Source: Paraktedonobacter sp964250225 (GTDB taxonomy: Bacteria; Chloroflexota; Ktedonobacteria; Ktedonobacterales; Ktedonobacteraceae). From it: DNA of 42,567 bases. Within the stretch, counting starts at the first letter, position 1; each line of letters begins with the position of its first letter. The position numbers and the translations under genes were made by a program. This document shows, piece after piece, positions 32,923 through 40,181 of this stretch. Where the stretch lies: assembly GCA_964250225.1 (NCBI GenBank), contig CAXUEY010000040.1, positions 1 through 42,567 on the forward strand. Reading direction: 5' to 3'. The notes beneath the pieces were generated by a model. That model was given only the letters and a program-made list of their open reading frames with translations, made no database searches and was not told the origin of the DNA.

Positions 32923-33046
32923 CAGAAGCAGAAAGCGTGGCGCGTGCATTTTTCGNNNNNNNNNNATCTTTAAAACCCCCGTCGGGGGCAATCTGCACAC
33001 CGGGGGGGGGTTCATTTTCCCCCCCGCCCCACGCTTTCTGCTTCTG
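32923..33046. repeat. 18-bp inverted repeat enclosing an assembly gap
   Basis: CAGAAGCAGAAAGCGTGG (32923-32940) is matched perfectly by its reverse complement at 33029-33046, which is followed by TTTT. Between are 10 N (32956-32965), a small CCCCCGtCGGGGG hairpin and G- and C-runs. It spans the space between the convergent mce and kinase-like genes. I read it as a bidirectional terminator that collapsed in assembly, like the one at 10097-10264. Confidence 0.6.
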
Positions 33047-33051
33047 TTTTC

Positions 33052-35253
33052 CTAGTTGGAGGAGACATAGGGAGCCACAGTAAAGGCGGTCAGACGTTGC
33101 AGGTTGGTGTAGATCCAGAGTACACCCCCTTGTGGGGCGCCTGCGGACGGATCAGCATGGCCTGTGTATGCATCTTGTGCTTGTGCCGCCAGCTCGTTGA
33201 GCATCGTCTGCGCCGGTGTAGCCAGGAGTTGCGCGTTAGACATGCTGATAAGCTGTTTGGCATCTCGCGAAATTTGCGCGAACTGCTGTTTCAGCGTATC
33301 GACACCTTTGATGATCGTCTGAGCCAGTTGACGCTGATCCGCGGTGGCTCCAGGCGTAAGAATCGCGCCGTTGAGATGTGTCTCGATAAGATAGACATAG
33401 CCGGGCGGCTCTTCATTCTGGTAAACGTAGCCAGGTGGGTCAGTGCTCTGGGGAGCCGGACCCAGCAGGGCTATCTGGACATCGTGCGCGTTGGCCTGGA
33501 GCGGCGTATTGGGCGGCACATCGGCATTCACGGAGTTGGAGCCATCGAGATAATCTAGCACAGTAATCAGTTGAGTGCGCAACGTGCTCGCGTCTTTCAT
33601 CTGCCAGTCATTGGCCAGGCTCTGGGCCAGGTTCGCAACGATAGCCGTATTCCTGTTGAGCCAGAAAGCCAGGCCGCCACGCAGACCTCGAATAGTCAGT
33701 TCTGGCGATTCTACCAGCAAGTGGCGCAAGTGATCCAGCATGCTAAAGTGCAATTTGTCCGCTGGAGCAGGTATTTGCGGGATCGCGGCATAATAGCGCC
33801 AGCTGCTCTGATTGAGCAGCGGATCGCCAGTGGGGTTATGGGAATCGTCCTCAATAATCAGGAAGCGGCTGATAAAGCCGAGCAGGTTGGTATGTTGCCC
33901 ATTCCCTGAGTAGAGCAGATGGACGCTGCCCCGCGCGACCGTCAGGCGGCCAAGAGGGATCGGCGCTTGCTCGGTTGAACTGCTATCGCCGAGCAGCCAG
34001 GCGTAATAGCTCTGGCCGGTAGCGGGATCGGGAAGATTTGAGAGATCTATTTGCAGCTCATCATTAAGCCCCTGGCTGCTATTTCCATTCAACCGACCGC
34101 TATTCAGAAAGAAGGCGTGGCCAATCACCTGGGTGGAAGCAGGGGCGTTTCTTTGCAGCAGCCAGAGCGATGTCCCCAGGCCTACGCTGAGCACAAGCAC
34201 AAGCGCGATAAGCGTGGCAAGGGTCTTAGACGGCCTGAGACGTGTATATGGACCGGGAGGAAGTTGAGCGAGAGGTGGAGTAGCCGTTGCTAGCGGTTGT
34301 GATGGTGAGCGCAACGGCTGTGATGGTGATCTCGGCAGTACAGGCATGGTTCCATCTGCTAGAAGAGCGGAACGGCGTAGATCGCTGGTGGCTGGCACGC
34401 GCAGCGCCTCGGCCAGAGCCACCACCAGTGATGCGACATTGGGAAAACGCTCCTGGGGATTTTTGGCCAGGCAGCACAAAATAACCTGCGTCAACGCTGG
34501 TGAGATTGTCGGGTTTACCAGATCCGGTGGCGTGGGAGGCGCGTTTACATGCTGCATCATAACGGCGATAGGCCGCTTGCCCTGGAACGGCAGCACGCCG
34601 GTATAGATCTCGTAGAGGATGACCCCCAACGCGTAAATATCGCTGAGCGCGCTGGCGGGTTCTCCCTTGATCTGTTCAGGCGAGAGATAGAAAGGGAGGT
34701 CATTGCCGCTTTTGCCTGCGAGGAATTTTGTCACACCAAAGTCACTAAGCATGGGTGTGCCAGGTTTGCCCGGCGCTGTATTGCTCTGGTCGAAGAGAAT
34801 ATTGCCGGGTTTGAGATTGCCATGAATCACGCCATAGCGATGAGCACCGTCAAGGGCCTGCGCAAGCGCGCTAAAGATGGAGACAATCTCGCTGGCCGGC
34901 GGAAATTTTCCTACGCCAGAGGTGCTACGGATGTAGTCCGACAGATCGGGCCCCTCGACATATTTTGTCGCGAGACCGAGCAGAGCCGCAGAGTCGCCAG
35001 CATTCTGCGCGGGCAGTACGTGAACATCGTGGATGGGCACAATGTTGGGATGGTGCAGGCCAGCCACGCGTTCAACTGCGCGTACATAGTCGGCGAGAGA
35101 AGCAGAGGCGTGGGGCTGGTCCGTGCGAAAAAACTTGATGAGCACGACGCGCCGCGCATCCGTATCGTAGGCGCGCCAGACCTCGCAGCTACTGTCCCGG
35201 CTCAGCCGTTGTTGTAGCACGTATTGCCCAATCGGTGGTAACTCTATACTCAT
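33052..35253 (-). CDS. Membrane Ser/Thr kinase-like protein, predicted pseudokinase
   Basis: A 733-residue protein starting at the ATG at 35253 after AAGGAGAAG. Residues 10-285 have a PknB-like kinase fold. Lys40 (VVLIKFF) and the DFG motif (Asp171) are kept, as are FYLSPEQIKGE and SDIYALGVILYEIYTG. The catalytic loop reads VIHGNLKPGNILF: His-Arg-Asp has become His-Gly-Asn, so the catalytic base is Asn146. The Gly-rich loop is RLSRDSSCEVWRA with no glycine. A Pro-rich stretch, one transmembrane helix (TLATLIALVLVLSVGLGTSL, about 345-365) and an outer domain of about 360 residues follow; the latter begins like an anti-sigma/RskA-type module (SYYAWLLGDSS, GRLTVARGSVHLLYSG). It probably senses or scaffolds rather than phosphorylates. 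Confidence 0.87.
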   Translation of the reverse strand: MSIELPPIGQYVLQQRLSRDSSCEVWRAYDTDARRVVLIKFFRTDQPHASASLADYVRAVERVAGLHHPNIVPIHDVHVLPAQNAGDSAALLGLATKYVEGPDLSDYIRSTSGVGKFPPASEIVSIFSALAQALDGAHRYGVIHGNLKPGNILFDQSNTAPGKPGTPMLSDFGVTKFLAGKSGNDLPFYLSPEQIKGEPASALSDIYALGVILYEIYTGVLPFQGKRPIAVMMQHVNAPPTPPDLVNPTISPALTQVILCCLAKNPQERFPNVASLVVALAEALRVPATSDLRRSALLADGTMPVLPRSPSQPLRSPSQPLATATPPLAQLPPGPYTRLRPSKTLATLIALVLVLSVGLGTSLWLLQRNAPASTQVIGHAFFLNSGRLNGNSSQGLNDELQIDLSNLPDPATGQSYYAWLLGDSSSTEQAPIPLGRLTVARGSVHLLYSGNGQHTNLLGFISRFLIIEDDSHNPTGDPLLNQSSWRYYAAIPQIPAPADKLHFSMLDHLRHLLVESPELTIRGLRGGLAFWLNRNTAIVANLAQSLANDWQMKDASTLRTQLITVLDYLDGSNSVNADVPPNTPLQANAHDVQIALLGPAPQSTDPPGYVYQNEEPPGYVYLIETHLNGAILTPGATADQRQLAQTIIKGVDTLKQQFAQISRDAKQLISMSNAQLLATPAQTMLNELAAQAQDAYTGHADPSAGAPQGGVLWIYTNLQRLTAFTVAPYVSSN

Positions 35254-35528
35254 GTACGCTCTTCTCCTTAAATACTGGTACATAGTCTGTGCGACAAGTG
35301 CTTTGGTGAAAACGATGCTTCCCTGCTGCTCTCCCGCAGAGATTGTCCATGCTTCTAAATCAACTCGTTATAGCTGATCTTTGGCCGAAAACATGTTACT
35401 TCTAGCATAAATACCGTAGGGCGAATATGCAAATACTTAGTACTTTAGAACCTATGGCAAGTAAGGAATCAGGCATGCGTTGACGGGGAGTGCTTTGCAC
35501 TTTTTCTCGGCTGACTTGTCGAAAACAT

Positions 35529-35984
35529 TTAAAAAGATGTGACAAGGCTTATCCCCGCTTTGTGAAGGATATGGTCCGGCGTTTGAAGCACAATGCCAAT
35601 AGCCCACTGACCACCCATGCTTAGGTTATTGCCGGTTGCGCTGAACTGGCCATTAGCCACGAAGTGCAGCACTAGCGAATCGGTTCCCATCGCCATATCT
35701 TGCATCGTCAGGTAGAGCGTGGCCTTCACGGCACTCGTTGGTTGCGCTGTCTGATTATCCAGCACGCTGGCCATGAAGACATTGACTCCGACATGGTTGG
35801 GGGTCACATTGAGTGTGATGGTAAAGGCATGATCAAAGGTCTGGGTCGTGCCATGAAAGGGCTGAGCAGCGAGCGTTGTCCGGGATGGTTGCCGCTCGAT
35901 GCCCGCGGATGGCGCGGACATGCTACAGCTTGTAAATAAAAGGCAGAGCAATATGCCCCAGGCCCATTTTCGATGGAACGGCAC
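35529..35984 (-). CDS. Lipoprotein with a YtkA/CopC-like beta domain
   Basis: I start this at a GTG (35984) with AAAGG upstream, giving a lipoprotein signal: PFHRKWAWGILLCLLFTSCS with the lipobox Cys at residue 20. The frame is open to 36221, but that extension has no signal logic. The mature part (about 130 residues) has FTITLNVTPNHVGVNVFMAS, AVKATLYLTMQDMAMGTDSL and GQWAIGIVLQTPD. This is the pattern of YtkA-like or copper-transport-associated extracytoplasmic domains (TPxxxGxNxF, MxMG). It should be anchored outside the membrane, possibly handling metal or oxidation stress; function is inferred from fold only. Confidence 0.65.
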   Translation of the reverse strand: MPFHRKWAWGILLCLLFTSCSMSAPSAGIERQPSRTTLAAQPFHGTTQTFDHAFTITLNVTPNHVGVNVFMASVLDNQTAQPTSAVKATLYLTMQDMAMGTDSLVLHFVANGQFSATGNNLSMGGQWAIGIVLQTPDHILHKAGISLVTSF

Positions 35985-36355
35985 TACACCTTTGTTTATC
36001 GCTTCTTGCTGAGTATACACAAAAATCCCTATGGTACAAAATATGGAGAAGGTGCATATAACGCGGGTTAAACATCCTTCTGAAGTGATAATACGATGGT
36101 GGGTTACAGAAAACGGGTGGGAAAATCCTGTGTCTTCCAGACCGAGGATTTTCCTCATGCAGTTTGCTTCTTCCCTGCTTTTGCCGGTGTTACCACAATG
36201 AGGTGCTATCTCTCTGCACACTTGTTCTCCATATGAAAGCAGGTGAAATGATGTATTGACGGCAATAGCGCAACCTCTGGCCGGGAGAACTCCCGCCGAT
36301 CAAGCACAGGAAGCATTCCATAACACAGCAATGAGAAAAACAAGGAGACAGACAC
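35985..36355. other. Intergenic region upstream of a small ORF
   Basis: No established gene is seen. It includes a GGGAGAACTCCC palindrome near 36281-36292 and a TTGACG at about 36252 without a matching -10. Overlapping frames in both directions look like chance. Confidence 0.4.
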
Positions 36356-36439
36356 ATGAACACAGTACAGAAGCTTGCGCGTTCTGGCGGACCAGCTCTT
36401 GTAGAAGCCATGAAATATGGGAACAAACCTGGGGTTTAG
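36356..36439 (+). CDS. Possible 27-residue small protein
   Basis: AAGGAG at 8 nt before the ATG is an ideal ribosome binding site. The frame encodes VQKLARSGGPALVEAMKYG within a 27-residue product ending NKPGV, then TAG. It stands alone in a 560-bp space between minus-strand genes. The peptide has a Gly-Gly after a basic helix-like start, reminiscent of peptide leaders, but no processing enzyme or transporter is next to it. Conservation has not been tested. Confidence 0.35.
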   Translation: MNTVQKLARSGGPALVEAMKYGNKPGV

Positions 36440-36497
36440 CCTCCGGCGATGATCTAGAGATGGTGAGTTTTCTTGTTGACTGCAAAATGGTTGCCTC

Positions 36498-36530
36498 TAG
36501 CAGAGATGAACATCATATTCATCTCTGCTA
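36498..36530 (-). terminator. Terminator of the carboxylase gene
   Basis: TAGCAGAGATGAA (36498-36510) pairs perfectly with TTCATCTCTGCTA (36518-36530) around a 7-nt loop, 16 bp past the stop of the minus-strand carboxylase gene. Confidence 0.6.
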
Positions 36531-36545
36531 AACAACTTCTACAAC

Positions 36546-38138
36546 TCATAGCGGAATATTGCCGTGTTTCTTAGGCGGGTTGGTGTCGCGTTTGTTTTTG
36601 AGCATCTCCAGGGCATTCACCAGTTTAGCGCGGGTATGGCGTGGCTCGATCACTTCGTCCACATAGCCACGGCTGGCTGCGATATAGGGATTGTTGAACT
36701 TTTCGGTGTATTCCGCGATCAGCTCTTTGCGGCGTTGTTCGGGATCGGCGGCCTGCTCGATTTCGCCACGGAAGAGGATGTTGACCGCGCCCTCTGGCCC
36801 CATGACAGCGATCTCACCGGTTGGCCACGCGTAGTTGAGGTCGCCGCGCACGTGTTTGCTGTTCATGACGTCGTAAGCGCCGCCATAGGCTTTACGGGTA
36901 ATCACGGTAATCTTGGGGACCGTGGCCTCGCAATAGGCGTAGAGCAGCTTGGCCCCGTGACGAATAATCCCATTGTGCTCCTGACCCAGGCCGGGTAAGA
37001 AGCCGGGCACATCCACAAATGTGATCAGGGGAATATTAAAGCAGTCGCAGAAGCGCACAAAACGCGCGGCCTTGTCCGACGAGTTGATATCAAGCACGCC
37101 AGCCATCGCGCCGGGCTGCTGGGCTACGATGCCGATTGAGCGACCATCCAGGCGTGCAAAGCCGACGATGATGTTGCGCGCGAAGTGCTCCTGCACCTCG
37201 AAGAAGGCGCCATCGTCAACGATATGCTGAATGATGGCTTTCATATCGTAGGGTTTGTTAGGATGATCGGGAATGATCGTATCCAGCGCGGCTTCGGCGC
37301 GCGCGGGCGAGTCTTTGGGCGTGATGCGTGGGGCGTCCTCCATATTGTTGGAGGGCAGGAAACTCATTAACTGGCGGATCATACGCATACAGTCAGGCTC
37401 GCCGGGGCAGGCGAAGTGGGCCACGCCGCTGGTGGCATTGTGGACCATCGCGCCGCCCAGCTCCTCGAAGGTCACGTCCTCGTGGGTCACGGTTTTGAGC
37501 ACATCGGGGCCGGTGACAAACATATGGCTGGTCTTCTCGACCATGAAAATAAAGTCGGTGATGGCTGGCGAGTAGACCGCGCCACCGGCAGCCGGACCCA
37601 TGATGGCCGAGATCTGCGGCACCACGCCAGAGGCCAGGGTGTTGCGCAAGAAAATATCGGCATAAGCGCCCAGGCTGACCACGCCCTCCTGAATGCGCGC
37701 GCCACCGCCATCGTTGAGTCCAATGACGGGCGCACCATTGCGCATCGCCAGATCCATAATCTTGCAGATCTTCTCGCCATTGGCCTCACTCATCGAGCCG
37801 CCGAAGACCGTAAAGTCCTGCGAGAAGACGTAGACTAGGCGTCCCTCGATCTTGCCGTAGCCAGTGACCACGCCGTCGCCGAGGATTTTCTGCTCATCCA
37901 GGCCAAAGTCGTTGGCGCGATGAGTCACAAACATATCCAGTTCGTTAAAGCTGCCCGGATCGAGCAGCAGGTCGAGCCGTTCGCGGGCGGTGAGCTTGCC
38001 CTTTTTATGCTGGGCCTCGATGCGCGTGGCGCCGCCGCCAAGTTTCGCCTGTTCTTTCAGTGTATGCAGCTCGGCCAGCTTCTCTGCTGTGCCCTTGAGC
38101 ACACTTGCATCCTGGGGTGTGCGTTCGCCTGTGGTCAT
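36546..38138 (-). CDS. Acyl-CoA carboxylase carboxyltransferase (beta) subunit, propionyl-CoA type
   Basis: About 530 residues, the standard biotin-dependent carboxyltransferase. KLTARERLDLLLDPGSFNEL, YVFSQDFTVFGGSMSEANGE, GLNDGGGARIQEGVVSLGAY, and GPAAGGAVYSPAITDFIFMV form the N-terminal crotonase domain. FVDVPGFLPGLGQEHNGIIR, KITVITRKAYGGAYDVM and MGPEGAVNILFRGEI form the second. The usual oxyanion-hole Gly-Gly and Ala-Gly pairs are present. It transfers carboxyl from biotin to propionyl-CoA, giving methylmalonyl-CoA; a methylmalonyl-CoA decarboxylase role is an alternative. The biotin carboxylase/BCCP subunit is not in this window. The start is most likely the ATG at 38138 (MTTGERTP), with ATGs at 38147 and 38153 as alternatives. 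The nearby mce supports the pathway. Confidence 0.92.
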   Translation of the reverse strand: MTTGERTPQDASVLKGTAEKLAELHTLKEQAKLGGGATRIEAQHKKGKLTARERLDLLLDPGSFNELDMFVTHRANDFGLDEQKILGDGVVTGYGKIEGRLVYVFSQDFTVFGGSMSEANGEKICKIMDLAMRNGAPVIGLNDGGGARIQEGVVSLGAYADIFLRNTLASGVVPQISAIMGPAAGGAVYSPAITDFIFMVEKTSHMFVTGPDVLKTVTHEDVTFEELGGAMVHNATSGVAHFACPGEPDCMRMIRQLMSFLPSNNMEDAPRITPKDSPARAEAALDTIIPDHPNKPYDMKAIIQHIVDDGAFFEVQEHFARNIIVGFARLDGRSIGIVAQQPGAMAGVLDINSSDKAARFVRFCDCFNIPLITFVDVPGFLPGLGQEHNGIIRHGAKLLYAYCEATVPKITVITRKAYGGAYDVMNSKHVRGDLNYAWPTGEIAVMGPEGAVNILFRGEIEQAADPEQRRKELIAEYTEKFNNPYIAASRGYVDEVIEPRHTRAKLVNALEMLKNKRDTNPPKKHGNIPL

Positions 38139-38258
38139 TGCTCTCATCTCCATGCTGAAATTTCTGGTTCCTCACTATCATAGCACATGCTGATTGCAGG
38201 TGCTTCCATTGGGGGACAACCTCTATGGTAGAGCACTACCTGACTCACTGTGAATGGC

Positions 38259-38627
38259 TCACAGAGAGCCAGGATGCTCCAGCAAAATGCCAGCCTGCGC
38301 ACCCTTATTCATAATACGAAGAATTTGCTGTTGTTCGTCGGGTGTGCAGCCGAGCAGGATTTTCAATTCAGCGTCGCGTTTCAGCGTGTCCACCGTCATA
38401 ATCACGCCGGTGAGCTGGCGGGCGGGATCGCTGCCAAGCCAAACATCGATGCCCTGCCCATCGCCAGAGGCGGTGCCCTGCAGATAGCCATAATCCAGCG
38501 GATAGCAAAAGTCCGGGTAGCGCGGGTGCAGCGAACCACGCGGACGATCAATCACGATCTCGCTGCTCTGGATAAGCGTGGCCAGCGCTTGCCAGAAGGC
38601 GCCATGCTCCATATTTTCGTGCTCCAT
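38259..38627 (-). CDS. Short inorganic pyrophosphatase-like protein
   Basis: About 120 residues. IVIDRPRGSLHPRYPDFCYP and LDYGYLQGTASGDGQGIDVW resemble the core of family I soluble pyrophosphatases (hPryPd..YPldYGyl..T...DG..iDVw.G). The acidic residues in SGDGQGID could bind metal. Family I enzymes are about 170-200 residues; this one lacks much of the N-terminal beta barrel and the full DxDxxD set, so catalysis is doubtful. Such short standalone proteins are often annotated only as pyrophosphatase family. The start may be 38627 or the ATG at 38612. It lies about 120 bp upstream of the carboxylase on the same strand. Confidence 0.65.
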   Translation of the reverse strand: MEHENMEHGAFWQALATLIQSSEIVIDRPRGSLHPRYPDFCYPLDYGYLQGTASGDGQGIDVWLGSDPARQLTGVIMTVDTLKRDAELKILLGCTPDEQQQILRIMNKGAQAGILLEHPGSL

Positions 38628-38945
38628 TTTTGAAAATAGGTCAGTATACTACGTACAATTCTACGCCTTCGCAAGAGATGGTATAGCCGACGCGCAGACG
38701 TTCTCCCGCGAAAAAGTATGCTCCTGAGATGTACTTATTTTATCGCCTGCTCGTTAAGTATGTTCCTGAGATGTACTTTTTTGCTATGGGCGCGGTCATG
38801 GCTTTCCGGTTCTTGTTGTCAGTGAAAAAGTCAACAGTCAGAGCCATGAATATGATATGCCGATATACTCATATAAAGTACTTTTTAGCTAAAAACCCAC
38901 GAAGAGCTAGGAGAAAAGAAACGCCCATGCTATCATAGAACCGAG
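38628..38945 (+). other. Intergenic region with a 42-bp-spaced direct repeat
   Basis: No convincing gene. AAGTATGCTCCTGAGATGTA (38714 on) recurs at 38756 with one change, each followed by CTT and a T-rich stretch. The region is AT-rich. A 69-codon frame (38729-38938) crosses it but begins inside the repeat and lacks a ribosome binding site. Confidence 0.4.
38714..38782. repeat. Two direct repeats of about 26 bp
   Basis: Copies at 38714-38740 and 38756-38782 differ at only two positions and are spaced 42 bp apart start to start, about 320-390 bp upstream of the cupredoxin-like lipoprotein gene. Confidence 0.6.
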
Positions 38946-38993
38946 TTGCAAATCGCATTGTCGGTTATGCATCTATTCCAATATAAAGTATCC

Positions 38994-39005
38994 CCATACG
39001 TATGG
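38994..39005. promoter_or_regulatory. Perfect 12-bp palindrome CCATACGTATGG
   Basis: It lies 94 bp upstream of the lipoprotein ATG, just after ATATAAAGTATC. A palindrome of this kind in a leader or promoter may bind a dimeric regulator. Confidence 0.35.
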
Positions 39006-39098
39006 ATGAGATTTTTTCTCATCGAGAAGCAGAAGGTGGATAGCAAAAAGGTGGAAGGGTTTGACCCCTCAATTACGGAAAACAAGGAGAAACTTTGT

Positions 39099-39695
39099 AT
39101 GTTTGCATCGATTGTGCAGTCTTTTCGTCGTCCCACGGCCTGGCTGGGATATTGCGCCCTGGTGGTCCTGATTTGCGCGCTGGCCGCGTGTGGCTCGTCT
39201 GGCACTACTTCGGGTTCCGATACCTCAAATTCAGGCAACAGCGGCAACCCGGTGAGTAGCGAGAGCACTTCCAGCGCAGCCACCGCCAGCAGCCAGAGCA
39301 CGACCAGTGCTGGCACCGCGACCAGCGCCGGTGGGACCGCGACCAGCGCCAATGGAACTGCGACCAGCTCAGGCGGCACCGCGACCACTTCAGGTGGGAC
39401 CGCGACTGCTGGCAGCACAACTATCACGATTAAAGAGAACAAAGGCGTGAATGGGCAGGACAGCTATACATTTGACCCCACGACGATCACCGTGAAAAAA
39501 GGTGATACGATTACTGTTCAGAATACCACCGACAAGTCGCAAAGTATCAGCCATGGCGATGCTACAACAGCTGGTGTGGATACCGTTGTGAGCGCGGGTA
39601 AATCGGGCACGATGACCTTTGATAAGGTTGGTACCTTCACACTCAAGTCTAACACAGGCGCCAGCATTGCGGTGACTGTGGAAGCAGCTCCATAA
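39099..39695 (+). CDS. Lipoprotein with Ser/Thr/Gly repeat linker and cupredoxin-like domain
   Basis: 198 residues from the ATG at 39099, which has AAGGAG at 9 nt; a longer frame from 38946 is less likely. The lipoprotein signal ends LVVLICALAACGSS (lipobox Cys). A low-complexity linker of about 75 residues contains units of the form TATSAGG. The C-terminal domain of about 85 residues (TITIKENKGVNGQ, YTFDPTTITVKKGDTITVQN, GKSGTMTFDKVGTFTLKSN) looks like a plastocyanin-type cupredoxin. Copper-ligand Cys and Met are missing and only SISHGD keeps a His, so copper binding is unlikely. It is probably attached to the outer face of the cell membrane. Function unknown. Confidence 0.72.
   Translation: MFASIVQSFRRPTAWLGYCALVVLICALAACGSSGTTSGSDTSNSGNSGNPVSSESTSSAATASSQSTTSAGTATSAGGTATSANGTATSSGGTATTSGGTATAGSTTITIKENKGVNGQDSYTFDPTTITVKKGDTITVQNTTDKSQSISHGDATTAGVDTVVSAGKSGTMTFDKVGTFTLKSNTGASIAVTVEAAP
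39315..39413 (+). repeat. 21-bp tandem repeats in the lipoprotein linker
   Basis: Units begin at 39315, 39336, 39357, 39378 and (partial) 39399. Each starts with ACCGCGACC or a close variant and encodes seven residues (TATSxGG type). They are in frame with the lipoprotein gene. Confidence 0.75.
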
Positions 39696-39727
39696 CTCAA
39701 AGTGAACGGTCAGCTATGACCTGGCAG

Positions 39728-39777
39728 AAAAAGCAGAGGTCTGGGCGAATATATGCTCGCCCTTCCTCTGCTTTTTT
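39728..39777 (+). terminator. Intrinsic terminator of the lipoprotein gene
   Basis: AAAAAGCAGAGG and GGGCGA pair with TCGCCC and CCTCTGCTTTTTT in one interrupted hairpin ending in six T. It lies 33 bp past the stop. The A-run on the left lets it also act leftwards. Confidence 0.85.
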
Positions 39778-39810
39778 GTGTGCTGTGAGATCTTTGCGTC
39801 GAAAATCACA

Positions 39811-39903
39811 ATGCCTAACCTGACGATTCAGGTACGCAACGATGCGTGGACTAAGAACCCGGAAGACGCGCAAAAGGCCTTCGATATGCTTGCAACAAAT
39901 TAA
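39811..39903 (+). CDS. Possible 30-residue ORF
   Basis: An ATG-started frame of 30 codons reads PNLTIQVRNDAWTKNPEDAQ and ends KAFDMLATN, then TAA. The composition is protein-like, and the codon use resembles the neighbours, yet no ribosome binding site is visible. It may be a remnant of a longer gene. The rest of 39904-40181 shows no gene; a weak TTGAAC/TAGTAT pair (40092, 40117) has a 19-bp spacer. Confidence 0.25.
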   Translation: MPNLTIQVRNDAWTKNPEDAQKAFDMLATN

Positions 39904-40181
39904 ACATTTCCACAAAAACGGTGCTCTATCAGAATAGGGGATGGTATGTTGTTCTGGTATCTATTAGTCATGTTTACAGAATGAGCAGAGCAGCCTGCCA
40001 TCCCGCCTCTGGCTTGCGCTCAGGCCCTCTTGTATGAGGCCGCTATACTGAGATAGATCGGTCGCGCTCACATCGACATTGTATTATTTAATTGAACCAG
40101 AATCGTAGTAACAACGTAGTATGTACGGAGTCGCCTTAAAAATGCTATCCATCTGGATGCGCCAAAGAAGGAGAATTACCC

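Noticed and set aside
38729..38938. 69-codon plus-strand frame
   Set aside because: It begins inside a direct repeat in AT-rich intergenic DNA, has no ribosome binding site and an implausible composition.
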